This document shows positions 22,087-31,269 of a stretch of DNA of 64,000 bases, in pieces. Source of the stretch: an uncultured Mycoplasmatota bacterium (GTDB lineage Bacteria > Bacillota_I > Bacilli_A > RF39 > UBA660); contig CANOTJ010000003.1 of assembly GCA_947570175.1 (NCBI GenBank), forward strand, positions 47,984 through 111,983, in the 5' to 3' direction. The notes under the pieces are model-generated. The model was not told the DNA's origin. It ran no database searches and was given only the letters and a program-made list of their open reading frames with translations. Made by a program: the position numbers and the translations under genes. Numbering within the stretch: position 1 is the stretch's first letter; each line of letters opens with the position of its first letter.

Positions 22087-24216
22087 ATGAAAAAAGTATT
22101 TGAATTAGACTTTAGAGGAAGAAAATTAATTGTAGAACATGGGGAAATGGCGAAACAAGCAAGTGGAGCTGTCCTTGTTCGATATGGAGATACTGTTATA
22201 TTATCTACAACAGTAGTATCTAAAAAAGCAAACTTACTGGCTGATTTTTTTCCACTTATGGTATTATACCAAGAAAAATTATATTCTGTAGGAAAGATTC
22301 CAGGGGGATTTATTAAAAGAGAAGGAAAACCAACCGATAATGCGACGCTGGCTGCTCGTATGATTGATCGCCCAATGAGACCAATGTTTCCAGCTGATTT
22401 TAAAAATGAAGTACAAATCGTTAATACCGTTTTATCGGTAGATCAAGATAATTCACCAGAAATGACAGCTATGTTTGGATCATCACTTGCAACTTGTATT
22501 TCTGAAACACCATTTGATGGACCGATTGCAGGAGTAAAAGTTGGAAGAGTAAATGGAGAATTGATTATTAATCCTACTGCTGAGCAAACGGAATTATCAG
22601 ACATCGATTTAACAGTCGCAGGAACAAAAGAAGCTATTAATATGGTAGAAGCTGGAGCTAAAGAGGTAAACGAAGAGGATATGTTAGAAGCATTAATGTT
22701 TGGGCATGAGGCTATTCAAGAATTAATTGCTTTCCAAGAAAAGATTATAGAAGAAATTGGAAAACCAAAAATGATTTATGAAAAATTAGAAATCGAAGAA
22801 AGTCTAAAAGAAGAAATAGAAGCATGTGTTAGTGGACCACTAAATCAAGCAATGCGTATTCCAGATAAATTAGAGAAATATGAACAAATTGATAAAATAA
22901 AAGAAGAAATTGTACAAAAATATGAAAAAGAAAATGAATCCTTAAAAGAAATAGAATTAAAGGAAATAATCACCAAAGTAAAATTAGTATTAGAGGATAT
23001 TGAATATAAAATATTTAGACAAATTGTGGTCAATGAAAAAACACGTGCAGATGGGCGAGAAATGGATGAAATTAGACCATTATCTACTGATATTGATGTT
23101 TTACCTAGAACGCATGGTTCCGCTTTATTTACAAGGGGGCAAACACAAAGTTTATCCGTCGTTACACTAGGCGCTTTAGGAGAACATCAAATTCTAGATG
23201 GAGTATCTTTAGAAGATGAAAAAAGATTCATGCTACATTATAACTTCCCACAATTCTCAGTTGGAGAAACAGGGCGCTATGGTCCTCCAGGAAGACGTGA
23301 AATTGGACATGGAGCTTTAGGAGAAAGAGCTTTAGCGCAAGTAATTCCATCTGAAGATGAATTTCCATATACTATTCGTGTAGTATCTGAAATACTAGAA
23401 AGCAATGGGTCTTCCTCACAAGCTAGTATATGCGCAGGATGTATGGCGTTAATGACAGCAGGAGTTCCTATTAAGGCGCCTGTAGCGGGAATTGCAATGG
23501 GATTAATCACAAACGAAAATGATTATACCATTTTAACAGATATTCAAGGAATGGAAGATCACCTTGGAGATATGGATTTTAAAGTAGCTGGAACAAAAAA
23601 AGGAATTTGTGCTTTACAAATGGATATTAAAATAAAAGGAATTACCAAACAAATTTTAAAAGAGGCATTAGAACAAGCCAAAAAAGCACGTTACCAAATT
23701 TTAGATGTTATCACAAGTAAAATCAAAGAACCTAGAAAAGAAGTATCAAAATATGCACCAAAAACAGAATCCTTTATGATTGATCCAAATAAGATTAAAG
23801 ATGTTATTGGAAAAGGTGGAGACATGATTACCAAAATTATTTTAGAAGCTAGTCATGTTAAAACAGTAACCGATGTGAATGCAGTAAAAGTAGATTTAGA
23901 AGATGATGGAAGAGTTATTATTTATCACTCTGATCAAGCAATTATTGATAGGACAGCCAAAATGATTAAAGAAGTAATCCGTGAAGTAGAAGAAGGAGTA
24001 ATCTATAAAGGAAAAGTAGTCAAAGTAGAAGACTTTGGGTGCTTTGTAGAATTATGGCCAGGATGTGAAGGATTAGTTCATGTATCACAATTAGATTCTA
24101 AACGAGTTGAAAAAGCAAGCGATATGGTGAAAGTAGGCGACGAAATTTTAGTAAAATCATTAGGATTTGATAAAAGAGGTCGTTTAAACTTATCTAGAAA
24201 AGAAGCACTAAAATAA
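22087..24216 (+). CDS. pnp: Polyribonucleotide nucleotidyltransferase (PNPase)
   Basis: 709 residues: two RNase PH-like domains (about 1-220 and 310-540, with [21 protein letters not shown] in the second), a helical linker, a KH domain ([15 protein letters not shown] near 565) and a C-terminal S1 domain ([19 protein letters not shown]). It degrades RNA phosphorolytically from 3' ends. Full length and intact. Confidence 0.98.
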   Translation: MKKVFELDFRGRKLIVEHGEMAKQASGAVLVRYGDTVILSTTVVSKKANLLADFFPLMVLYQEKLYSVGKIPGGFIKREGKPTDNATLAARMIDRPMRPMFPADFKNEVQIVNTVLSVDQDNSPEMTAMFGSSLATCISETPFDGPIAGVKVGRVNGELIINPTAEQTELSDIDLTVAGTKEAINMVEAGAKEVNEEDMLEALMFGHEAIQELIAFQEKIIEEIGKPKMIYEKLEIEESLKEEIEACVSGPLNQAMRIPDKLEKYEQIDKIKEEIVQKYEKENESLKEIELKEIITKVKLVLEDIEYKIFRQIVVNEKTRADGREMDEIRPLSTDIDVLPRTHGSALFTRGQTQSLSVVTLGALGEHQILDGVSLEDEKRFMLHYNFPQFSVGETGRYGPPGRREIGHGALGERALAQVIPSEDEFPYTIRVVSEILESNGSSSQASICAGCMALMTAGVPIKAPVAGIAMGLITNENDYTILTDIQGMEDHLGDMDFKVAGTKKGICALQMDIKIKGITKQILKEALEQAKKARYQILDVITSKIKEPRKEVSKYAPKTESFMIDPNKIKDVIGKGGDMITKIILEASHVKTVTDVNAVKVDLEDDGRVIIYHSDQAIIDRTAKMIKEVIREVEEGVIYKGKVVKVEDFGCFVELWPGCEGLVHVSQLDSKRVEKASDMVKVGDEILVKSLGFDKRGRLNLSRKEALK

Positions 24217-24233
24217 AAAATAGGGGGTTTTTA

Positions 24234-24791
24234 ATGAATAATCAATTAGAAAGATTAAAAAAAAGAAATAAAGTTCTATCTCGAAAATTAAAAAAATATA
24301 AGCATTCTCATTTTGGTCTAATTTTTCTTTTTTTTATTGGTATTATTTATTTCCTGTGCCAGACATTGAACTTAGATAGTATTTTGTATTCACAACTAAT
24401 AATTGGAATCGATAATTCTATAGTCTGTACATCAATAGGAGCAGTTATCATTGGATCTCTACTAGGAACTTGTAAACTAGAATATATGAAATCTGTAAGA
24501 AAAATAAATCAAGAAATGGAAAAAAATTCTTCTAAAATTTCTAAATTAACGCAGCAAGAAATAAATTCTAAAGGAAAAACAACATTAGAAAATAAACAAA
24601 AGACCAACATACAACAAAAAACGGTTAATAATGAACTAGAAAAAATAAAACTAGAGATTATAAAAAGTGTTTTACAAATAACGAAAGAACAATCAATACC
24701 ACAAGAAATAGAAGATGATGTAGATTTTATAAAACCGCTTGATTTAGAAGAAATTAAAAAACTAGTTAAACAAAAGAGATTGGAAAAATAG
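24234..24791 (+). CDS. Membrane protein with coiled-coil tail, unknown
   Basis: 185 residues preceded by AGGGGG. It has a basic N-terminal helix, two membrane segments (about 28-45 and 62-82), then a charged, Lys/Glu/Gln-rich tail with coiled-coil character. It ends one base before truB, so it is probably cotranscribed with it and with pnp. Function unknown. Confidence 0.65.
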   Translation: MNNQLERLKKRNKVLSRKLKKYKHSHFGLIFLFFIGIIYFLCQTLNLDSILYSQLIIGIDNSIVCTSIGAVIIGSLLGTCKLEYMKSVRKINQEMEKNSSKISKLTQQEINSKGKTTLENKQKTNIQQKTVNNELEKIKLEIIKSVLQITKEQSIPQEIEDDVDFIKPLDLEEIKKLVKQKRLEK

Positions 24792-24792
24792 C

Positions 24793-25659
24793 ATGGATGG
24801 AATCATTGTAATTGATAAGCCACAAAATAAAACCAGTAGAAATGTTGTTAACGAAGTTTGTCAAATATTGCACATCAAGAAAGCGGGACACACAGGTACT
24901 TTAGATCCCCTTGCAACAGGAGTTTTGGTAATATGTATGGGAAAAGCAACAAAACTAGTAGAAATGATTACTGCTTATGACAAAGAATACATTGCTCAAA
25001 TACAGTTAGGAATCAAAACAGATACCAAAGATATAACAGGAACTATTTTAAAAAAACAAAATGTTGACATAACCAAAGAAGAAATTGAAAAAGCTCTAAA
25101 AAGTATGCCCAAAACTTACCTACAAACAGTTCCTATTTATTCAGCAGTAAAAGTAAACGGAAAAAAATTATATGAATATGCACGAAACAAAAAAGAGGTA
25201 AAATTACCCACTAGGGAAGTAAAAATCCTAAATTTACGATTAATAGATGAAATAAAAAAAGAAAAGCAACAAGTAATTTTTACTATCAAATGTCGTGTTT
25301 CTAAAGGAACCTATATTCGAAGTTTAATAGAAGACATTGCTGAAAAAATAGGAACAATAGGGACAATGACATCACTTATAAGAACAAAACAAGGAATGTT
25401 TGATATACAACATGCAAATACTCTAGAAGATTTAAGAAATAATCAATTTTACTTTTACTCGATTGAAGAAATTTTAAAAGAATATAAACAGATTGAAGTA
25501 AATAAAGATTTAGAATTTAAAGTAAAAAATGGGGCCCTTATTCCCAACCTATATCAAGAAAAAATCATTGTTTTTACTAAAAATAATAAAGTCATTGCCA
25601 TTTATAAAGAATATGAAAAAGATAATTGCCTGATGAAACCTTGGAAAATGCTCTTATGA
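24793..25659 (+). CDS. truB: tRNA pseudouridine-55 synthase
   Basis: 288 residues. The catalytic Asp is in GHTGTLDPLATGVL (about residue 38). Other family motifs are YDKEYIAQIQLGIKTDTKD, YSAVKVNGKKLYEYAR and CRVSKGTYIRSLIEDI. It isomerises U55 in the T-loop of tRNAs. It ends in TGA, within a terminator stem. Confidence 0.96.
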   Translation: MDGIIVIDKPQNKTSRNVVNEVCQILHIKKAGHTGTLDPLATGVLVICMGKATKLVEMITAYDKEYIAQIQLGIKTDTKDITGTILKKQNVDITKEEIEKALKSMPKTYLQTVPIYSAVKVNGKKLYEYARNKKEVKLPTREVKILNLRLIDEIKKEKQQVIFTIKCRVSKGTYIRSLIEDIAEKIGTIGTMTSLIRTKQGMFDIQHANTLEDLRNNQFYFYSIEEILKEYKQIEVNKDLEFKVKNGALIPNLYQEKIIVFTKNNKVIAIYKEYEKDNCLMKPWKMLL

Positions 25660-25685
25660 AGACAACAAACTAGTTGTCTTTTATT
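25659..25685 (+). terminator. Terminator of truB operon
   Basis: Perfect 8-bp stem AAGACAAC/GTTGTCTT, loop AAACTA, then TTATT. Confidence 0.75.
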
Positions 25686-25712
25686 GACAAAAAAAAAAAG
25701 AATATATATACT
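25684..25712 (+). promoter_or_regulatory. Promoter of glycosyltransferase gene
   Basis: TTGACA, 17-base spacer made mostly of A, TATACT; starts at the tail of the truB terminator. Confidence 0.8.
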
Positions 25713-25737
25713 AAATGTATAGCAAGTAGGTGGATTT

Positions 25738-26676
25738 ATGAAAAAAATTAGTATCATTGTTCCAGCATATAATGAAGAAGAAGCAATTCCATATTTTTAT
25801 AAAGAGATTAAAAAGATATGGGAAAAAATGGCTAAAAATGATTTTGAAGTAATTTTTATCAACGACGGGTCAAAAGATCAAACCTTATCAATATTAAAAG
25901 AATATGCAAAAAAAGATAAAAAAATAAAATACATATCTTTTTCAAAAAATTTTGGAAAAGAGGCAGCAATTTATGCAGGATTAAAAAAAGCAAGTGGGGA
26001 TTTCATAACCATTATGGATGCTGATTTACAAGATCCTCCAGAATTGATTCCAGAAATGTATCGTTATATTGTGGAAGAGAATTATGACATGGTTGCAACT
26101 AGGCGCGTAAATAGAAAAGGAGAGCCCCCTATTCGTAGTTTTTTTGCTAGAAAGTTTTATAAATTAATTAACAAAATGTCAAAAGTAGAAATGGTCGATG
26201 GAGCACGCGACTTTCGTTTTATGACAAGACAAGTAGTAGATTCTATTTTAGAATTAGAAGAATATAATAGATACTCCAAAGGACTATTTAGTTTTATAGG
26301 ATTTGAAACAAAATGGATTAGTTATCCCAATCAAAAACGTGTGGCAGGAAAAACAAAATGGTCTTTTTGGAATTTATTAATCTATGCTTGTGAGGCAATT
26401 ACAGCTTTTTCAACGGTCCCACTTGTGATATCTGTATTAATTGGCCTAATTTTTTGTATTATATCATTTTTAATGATTATTATAATTATATTAAAAACTT
26501 GGATTTATGGAGATCCTGTATCTGGATGGCCATCTCTTGTATGTATCATATTTTTAATTAGTGGTATTCAATTATTTTGTATTGGAATTATAGGGCAATA
26601 TTTATCTAAAACTTATTTAGAGGTTAAAAAAAGGCCAATTTACATTATCAAAGAAGATAATATTGGAAAAGATTAA
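25738..26676 (+). CDS. Family 2 glycosyltransferase with two C-terminal membrane helices
   Basis: 312 residues. The GT-A domain begins KISIIVPAYNEEEAIP and contains FINDGSKDQTL, the metal-binding DAD (TIMDADLQDPPELIP) and an AGKTKWSFWNLL segment. Two membrane helices lie at about 228-255 and 263-290. This is the GtrB/YkcC/DPM1-like type, which moves a sugar from a nucleotide donor to a polyprenyl-phosphate or related lipid. The substrate is unknown. It has its own strong promoter. Confidence 0.88.
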   Translation: MKKISIIVPAYNEEEAIPYFYKEIKKIWEKMAKNDFEVIFINDGSKDQTLSILKEYAKKDKKIKYISFSKNFGKEAAIYAGLKKASGDFITIMDADLQDPPELIPEMYRYIVEENYDMVATRRVNRKGEPPIRSFFARKFYKLINKMSKVEMVDGARDFRFMTRQVVDSILELEEYNRYSKGLFSFIGFETKWISYPNQKRVAGKTKWSFWNLLIYACEAITAFSTVPLVISVLIGLIFCIISFLMIIIIILKTWIYGDPVSGWPSLVCIIFLISGIQLFCIGIIGQYLSKTYLEVKKRPIYIIKEDNIGKD

Positions 26677-26683
26677 TAAAAGA

Positions 26684-26712
26684 TTTACACAAAATTTCTT
26701 TAATGTTATAAT
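26684..26712 (+). promoter_or_regulatory. Promoter of frr
   Basis: TTTACA, 17-base spacer ending TG one base before the box, TATAAT. Confidence 0.75.
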
Positions 26713-26738
26713 AATTTTAAAGATAAGGAGAAAAATAT

Positions 26739-27281
26739 ATGAATGATATTTTAACAGAAACAGAACAACGTATGACAAGTTCTATTGAAAATTTAGATAA
26801 AAGACTATTAAATATTCGTGCAGGGCGCGCTAATCCTGCCATGTTAGATGGAATTGAAGTAACTTATTATGGGACCCCAACTCCACTTATTCAATTAGCT
26901 GTAATTTCTGTTCCAGAAGCTCGTCAGCTTTGTATAAAACCATTTGATAAAAGTGCAATTAACGATATTGAAAAAGCAATATTCGAAGCAAATATTGGAC
27001 TTACTCCTAATAATAATGGGGAAACAGTTATTTTAAATATTCCTGCTTTAACAGAAGAAACAAGACGCGAATATGTAAAACAAGCAAAACAAGTAGCAGA
27101 AGAGGCAAAAATTGCTCTTAGAAATATCCGTCAGGATGCAAATAACGATATTAAAAAATTAGAAATGACAGAAGATGAAATAAAAACAGGGCAAGATAAT
27201 GTTCAAGAATTGATTAATAAGTTTAATAAACTTGTAGATCAAAAGGAAAAAGAAAAAGAAGAGGAGTTAATGACTGTATAG
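26739..27281 (+). CDS. frr: Ribosome recycling factor
   Basis: 180 residues of typical RRF: MTSSIENLDKRLLNIRAGRANPAMLDGI near the start, TPLIQLAVISVPEARQL, and the C-terminal three-helix bundle with RRDANN-like IRQDANNDIKKLE. It splits post-termination ribosomes with EF-G. It stands alone, without pyrH or tsf beside it, under its own promoter. Confidence 0.97.
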   Translation: MNDILTETEQRMTSSIENLDKRLLNIRAGRANPAMLDGIEVTYYGTPTPLIQLAVISVPEARQLCIKPFDKSAINDIEKAIFEANIGLTPNNNGETVILNIPALTEETRREYVKQAKQVAEEAKIALRNIRQDANNDIKKLEMTEDEIKTGQDNVQELINKFNKLVDQKEKEKEEELMTV

Positions 27282-27290
27282 TCATTTTTT
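27270..27290 (+). terminator. Terminator overlapping the frr stop
   Basis: ATGACT-GTAT-AGTCAT followed by six T. It overlaps the frr stop codon and lies between frr's GAGGAG and the next ATG. Confidence 0.65.
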
Positions 27291-27294
27291 CTTT

Positions 27295-27831
27295 ATGAAA
27301 ATTCTTTTTATATCTGACATTCATGGAATAACAACCAACTTAGAATATATTAGAAAAACTTTTGAAAAACAGAATTGCAATTTATTAGTTGTCTTAGGAG
27401 ATTTATATCACTCTTATGTCAAACATCCTGATATTGATCCATTAGGTGTTAAGGATTTTTTAGAAAGTTTTCAAGATAAACTCATTTGTATGCAAGGAAA
27501 TAATGATACAGCTAGTGATCAAATGAAATCAAGTTTTCCTATTTTATCAGATCTTTCTTTCATTTATATTGATAATATTCCTATCTATTTAACACATGGA
27601 CACCGATACAATATGCGAAATCATAAGAAGTTAAAATCTGGTGTTTTAATATATGGTCATGAGCATATACCATATATTGTCCAAGATGAGAATATGATAT
27701 ATATCAATACAGGTTCCATTTCAATTCCTCGAAATCATGAGTTTCCTACTTATACAATTTATGAGAATAATACATTTATAATTTATAATATAAAAAATGA
27801 AATTATAGATTCTATTACAATTAAAAAATGA
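27295..27831 (+). CDS. YfcE/MJ0936-type metallophosphoesterase
   Basis: 178 residues with the calcineurin-like metal motifs ISDIHG (residues 6-11), LGDLYH, GNND, and the C-terminal LTHGH and YGHEH, NTGS. These are the small phosphodiesterases of the YfcE family; the natural substrate is unknown. The start has no Shine-Dalgarno close by: the nearest (GAGGAG at about 27261) is 29 bases away across the frr terminator. Expression may depend on read-through or an unusual start. Confidence 0.9.
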   Translation: MKILFISDIHGITTNLEYIRKTFEKQNCNLLVVLGDLYHSYVKHPDIDPLGVKDFLESFQDKLICMQGNNDTASDQMKSSFPILSDLSFIYIDNIPIYLTHGHRYNMRNHKKLKSGVLIYGHEHIPYIVQDENMIYINTGSISIPRNHEFPTYTIYENNTFIIYNIKNEIIDSITIKK

Positions 27832-27872
27832 ATTTATAAAATTGACAAAACAGTTTCCCTTTAAAATAAAAC

Positions 27873-27897
27873 TACTGAAAAATAATCAGTAATTTTA
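27873..27897 (+). terminator. Terminator after phosphodiesterase gene
   Basis: TACTGA/TCAGTA stem with loop AAAATAA, flanked by AAAA and TTTT that extend the pairing. Confidence 0.5.
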
Positions 27898-27963
27898 TAA
27901 TAAAAGTTTTGTTTTTTAATTAAAAGCCCTTATTTTAAGCTAAATATATAAAATTTAAAGCAA

Positions 27964-27987
27964 TTTTACTACCAATTTACTACTTTA
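27964..27987 (+). repeat. 24-bp direct repeat, left copy
   Basis: Copy matching 29046-29069 at 23 of 24 or so positions (one C/T difference). Each copy is itself built of two TTTACTAC units. The match weakly extends leftwards with AAATTTAAA. A single further AATTTACTAC-like unit lies at 28878-28887. Confidence 0.8.
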
Positions 27988-28029
27988 CGAATATGAATTG
28001 AAAAAATAATAACATTAATAAGCAAATTA

Positions 28030-28038
28030 TGTTATAAT
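28030..28038 (+). promoter_or_regulatory. Extended -10 promoter of island gene
   Basis: TGTTATAAT in a TATGTTATAAT context, 54 bases before the start at 28092; no good -35. Confidence 0.5.
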
Positions 28039-28091
28039 AAGTATTAACTTAAATTGTAGCTTATAAATTTTCATGTTAGGAGAAATAAATT

Positions 28092-28844
28092 ATGACTTAC
28101 TTTTATGATGATTATGTTGAACAATATGGAAAAATTGATAAATTTAGTGGATATGGCACATACATTATGCCAAATGATACACTTTTTGATGTAGATACCT
28201 ATGCCTCTATTGCCCATGCTGGAGGCTTTGTAATACCTTTCTTTAGATCTTATATGCACCCTGATAAAGATGAAATAAATTATTATAGCAAAGAAGAGTT
28301 ACTTAGTTATTTAATCAGTTGGAAAGAAGCATTACTTACAAAAAAATATGATGTAAATCCAAAAGAGCAACAAATGAGACTTCACTTAGTCCAATATTTT
28401 ATAAATATTTACAAAAGTAATAAATCTATATGGGATTGGGAAAATGAACGTGTTGATTTTTCAGAAGTAACTGGTATTCCCAATATTGAAGAAAATTGGT
28501 ATGGGAGAGATGTAACTTTAAAATCAGTTTTAGTACAAGCTTGTAATTATGATTCTATTGAAAGTCAACGTTATAGAACAATTACCACTTCAAAATTCAA
28601 TATTTATGAAACTTTTTATGATTATATTTTACATGATTATCAAATTTTTCAAATACCAAAAAAGGTGTATGATGAAAATTTACAACAATATATTGATTAC
28701 AAACAATCTATTTGGTTTATGCCTGATAGTGAATTAAGATTAAAAGCCGAATTAGAATCAATCTGCAAAGAAATTCCTTTACAAGAAAGAAGTCAATATT
28801 GTAGAAATAAATCAAAAATCAAAAGATATGATTTTTTACATTAA
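28092..28844 (+). CDS. Orphan protein in repeat-flanked island
   Basis: 250 residues preceded by AGGAGAAATAAATT. Soluble, with many aromatic residues (EQYGKIDKFSGYGTYIMPND at the start, a YYSKEELLSYLISWKEALL helix, and a basic C-terminus CRNKSKIKRYDFLH). There is no signal peptide, membrane helix or recognised catalytic motif. It is a lone gene with its own promoter between direct repeats, followed by a structured RNA with a terminator. It does not belong to the housekeeping genes on either side (phosphodiesterase, nusB). Perhaps cargo of a mobile or defence element; function unknown. Confidence 0.6.
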   Translation: MTYFYDDYVEQYGKIDKFSGYGTYIMPNDTLFDVDTYASIAHAGGFVIPFFRSYMHPDKDEINYYSKEELLSYLISWKEALLTKKYDVNPKEQQMRLHLVQYFINIYKSNKSIWDWENERVDFSEVTGIPNIEENWYGRDVTLKSVLVQACNYDSIESQRYRTITTSKFNIYETFYDYILHDYQIFQIPKKVYDENLQQYIDYKQSIWFMPDSELRLKAELESICKEIPLQERSQYCRNKSKIKRYDFLH

Positions 28845-28879
28845 ATATTAAAAAAATAATTAACTATTATAAAAATTAA

Positions 28880-28906
28880 TTTACTACATGCTTCATGCTA
28901 CATAAT
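28880..28906 (+). promoter_or_regulatory. Possible promoter of island RNA
   Basis: TTTACT, 15-base spacer, CATAAT (five of six matches). The spacing is short, so this is tentative. Confidence 0.3.
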
Positions 28907-29012
28907 AAGAGTAATACTATTTTTATTATGGTGAAGACCTATACGGCTAACGCACCTAGGTCTCGCTTATAAGACTATACTCTAATACTGTGCAATGTCA
29001 TAGTATTTTTTA
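28906..29012 (+). ncRNA. Candidate structured RNA with terminator, downstream of orphan gene
   Basis: Outer stem AGAGTA (28908-28913) / TACTCT (28978-28983), possibly lengthened by two pairs past a bulged A. Inside is a perfect 7-bp hairpin AGACCTA (28935-28941) / TAGGTCT (28957-28963) with a 15-base loop rich in G and C. After it comes an intrinsic terminator AATACT/AGTATT (28984-28989, 29002-29007) with T run. The local GC content stands out in this AT-rich genome. No open frame. It resembles compact RNAs that accompany abortive-infection or toxin genes, but I cannot assign a family. Alternatives: riboswitch-like element or remnant of a mobile element. Confidence 0.55.
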
Positions 29013-29045
29013 ACATTTAAAATTGACGCCTTAAAAAATTTAAAT

Positions 29046-29069
29046 TTTTACTACTAATTTACTACTTTT
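29046..29069 (+). repeat. 24-bp direct repeat, right copy
   Basis: Partner of 27964-27987, same orientation, 1082 bp apart. The pair brackets the orphan gene and the structured RNA, as attachment-site or insertion duplicates would. Confidence 0.8.
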
Positions 29070-29276
29070 AAAAACAAAAATATAAGAAATTATAAAAGTA
29101 TATGTGAATAGCTTCTAAAAATAAAAGTTTCGTAAACACTTATAAATAAAGGTTATAACGACATTTAAGGATTTGTAAAAAGAGACTCTTAAAAAAACAC
29201 TATTTTTTTCGTACAATTTTATTTTTTTATATTTTGTTTCTAGAGGATTTATGATAAAATTAAAAAAGGTGATACA
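29070..29276. other. AT-rich leader of nusB
   Basis: Part of the 432-base stretch between the orphan gene and nusB (28845-29276). After the RNA and the repeat it contains only AT-rich sequence, with a possible -10 TAAAAT near 29255 and the GGTGATACA ribosome binding site of nusB. Confidence 0.5.
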
Positions 29277-29675
29277 ATGGAGATAAATAGAAGCGAACTT
29301 AGAAAAAAAATCATGACTATTTTATATCAAATCAATGTATATAAGAATCACAAAATGAATTATGATGTAGAAGAGATAATAAAAGAAGTTTTAGAGATTG
29401 ATAATGAGTTTGTAAAGGATATTGTTTATGGCGTCATTACCTATCAAAACGAAATTAATGATCTAGCAAATAGATACTTAGAAGGATGGACAATTGATCG
29501 ATTAGGTAATACTGATAAAGCAATTCTACAAATGGGAATATACGAACTCATTTATACAAATACTCCTGACATTGTTTGTATTAATGAAGCAATTGAACTT
29601 GCTAAATTATATAGTGATGATAGTGTGAGAAAAATGATTAATGGGGTAATGGATAAAATTTATCATAACAAGTAG
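29277..29675 (+). CDS. nusB: Transcription antitermination protein NusB
   Basis: 132 residues, all-helical NusB family. Conserved features: [15 protein letters not shown] at the start, [18 protein letters not shown] in the middle and [14 protein letters not shown] near the C-terminus. It binds boxA RNA with S10 in rRNA antitermination. xseA follows nine bases later, as in the Bacillus nusB-xseAB region. Confidence 0.95.
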   Translation: MEINRSELRKKIMTILYQINVYKNHKMNYDVEEIIKEVLEIDNEFVKDIVYGVITYQNEINDLANRYLEGWTIDRLGNTDKAILQMGIYELIYTNTPDIVCINEAIELAKLYSDDSVRKMINGVMDKIYHNK

Positions 29676-29684
29676 GTAGATAAT

Positions 29685-30977
29685 ATGGACGAGAAGTATT
29701 TAACAGTAACCGCTCTAACAAAATATTTAAAATATAAATTTGATAGTGATCAAAATCTTCAAAGAGTATTTTTAAGAGGTGAAATTTCTAATTTTAAAGC
29801 CCATAGTTCAGGGCATTACTATTTCTCAATCAAAGATGAAAATAGTAAAATTAATGCAATTATGTTTAGTACATATACAAAAAAATTACCTTTTGTTCCA
29901 ACAGAAGGAATGAAAATTATGGTCTCAGGTAGTATACGTATATATGAGACAACCGGAAATTATCAGATTTATATCAATGATTTAATCGAAGATGGAGTTG
30001 GGAATCTCCATATCGCTTTTGAAAAATTAAAAAAGAAATTAACAAGCGAGGGATTATTTGATAAAAAATATAAAAAAGGAATTCCCAAATACCCTAGTAA
30101 AATAGGGATTGTAACCGCTGCGACAGGAGCGGCAGTAAAAGATATTTTATCTACTATTAAAAGAAGATATCCCGTCTGTCAAACATATTTATTTCCATGT
30201 TTAGTACAAGGAGAACAAGCTAGTTTAGATATTATAAAAAAAATAAAACAAGCTGAAAACTATGATTTAGATGTGCTAATTGTTGGACGTGGTGGAGGAT
30301 CTTTTGAAGACCTAAATTCCTTTAATGATGAACAACTGGCACGAACCATTTTTGCTTGTAGTATCCCACTCATTAGTGCAGTCGGTCATGAAATCGATTA
30401 CACCATTGCTGACTTTGTCGCAGATCTTCGAGCTCCAACACCCACAGGAGCAGCAGAGATGGCGGTTCCAAATATTACAGAATTAAGCCAAATGCTTCAT
30501 CAGTATCATATCAGGTTAAATGAAGTAATTTTAAAAAAAATAAATTATTTAAAATTATATATGGAAGGAATTAAAAGTTCCTTTGTAATAAAAAATCCAA
30601 TGTTGATGTTTGATAATAAAAAACAAAGATTAGATTTAATCGAGGAAAAGTTAAATCATGTTTTAAAAAATAAAATTGAAACAGAAAAAAAACGTTTCAA
30701 TTATTTAAAAAACAATTTTATTTTAAATAATCCAAATGTACTATATCAAAATCAAAAAGTAGTATTCAGTAATTTAATAGAAAAATTAGAACTTGTAAGT
30801 CCAATGAATACATTAAAAAGAGGATATACATTAACCTATCAAGAAAATCAAATAGTAAAAAGTATCAAAAAAATTAACAAAAACGATTTGTTAAAAATTA
30901 AATTTTATGATGGAAATGTAACGGTTCAAGTATTAGATAAGGAGAAAAAAGATGGCAAAAACAGAAACGAAATTTGA
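29685..30977 (+). CDS. xseA: Exodeoxyribonuclease VII large subunit
   Basis: 430 residues: N-terminal OB-fold (to about 100), catalytic region with GIVTAATGAAVKDIL, IVGRGGGSFEDLNSFNDE and SAVGHEIDYTIADFVADLRAPTPTGAAE, then a long coiled-coil C-terminus. It degrades single-stranded DNA with XseB. Overlaps xseB by 26 bases. Confidence 0.97.
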   Translation: MDEKYLTVTALTKYLKYKFDSDQNLQRVFLRGEISNFKAHSSGHYYFSIKDENSKINAIMFSTYTKKLPFVPTEGMKIMVSGSIRIYETTGNYQIYINDLIEDGVGNLHIAFEKLKKKLTSEGLFDKKYKKGIPKYPSKIGIVTAATGAAVKDILSTIKRRYPVCQTYLFPCLVQGEQASLDIIKKIKQAENYDLDVLIVGRGGGSFEDLNSFNDEQLARTIFACSIPLISAVGHEIDYTIADFVADLRAPTPTGAAEMAVPNITELSQMLHQYHIRLNEVILKKINYLKLYMEGIKSSFVIKNPMLMFDNKKQRLDLIEEKLNHVLKNKIETEKKRFNYLKNNFILNNPNVLYQNQKVVFSNLIEKLELVSPMNTLKRGYTLTYQENQIVKSIKKINKNDLLKIKFYDGNVTVQVLDKEKKDGKNRNEI

Positions 30978-31176
30978 AGAAAAAATTACAGAATTAGAGA
31001 AAATTATTAATGATTTAGAAAATGGAGAAATCGATTTAGATGAGTCTATTAATAAATATATGGCAGCTATGAAATTAGTAAAAGAATGTGATGAAAAATT
31101 AAAAAATATTGAAGAACAAGTAAACAAAATGGTTGCAGAAAACGGTGAAATGAGTGACTTTGAATTACCAGAATAG
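30952..31176 (+). CDS. xseB: Exodeoxyribonuclease VII small subunit
   Basis: 74 residues with the family signature FEEKITELEKIINDLENGEIDLDESI split over two helices. Starts inside xseA with AAGGAGAA. A terminator (31183-31203) follows. Confidence 0.95.
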   Translation: MAKTETKFEEKITELEKIINDLENGEIDLDESINKYMAAMKLVKECDEKLKNIEEQVNKMVAENGEMSDFELPE

Positions 31177-31182
31177 TAAAAG

Positions 31183-31203
31183 ATGCCAAAACGGTATTTT
31201 TTT
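31183..31203 (+). terminator. Terminator of nusB-xseAB
   Basis: ATGCC/GGTAT stem (one wobble), loop AAAAC, seven T. Confidence 0.6.
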
Positions 31204-31269
31204 CTTTTTATATTTTAAATAAAAATTATCATAATAATAATGTAGTCTGTAACAAAAGGAGACGAGAAA

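Noticed and set aside
28800..28844. RYDFLH at the end of the orphan protein as a HEPN RX4H motif
   Set aside because: It is at the very C-terminus, outside any helix-rich HEPN-like context, and such a short motif occurs by chance.
28906..29012. tRNA-like gene
   Set aside because: Stems do not match cloverleaf lengths, there is no T-loop sequence, and it ends in an intrinsic terminator.
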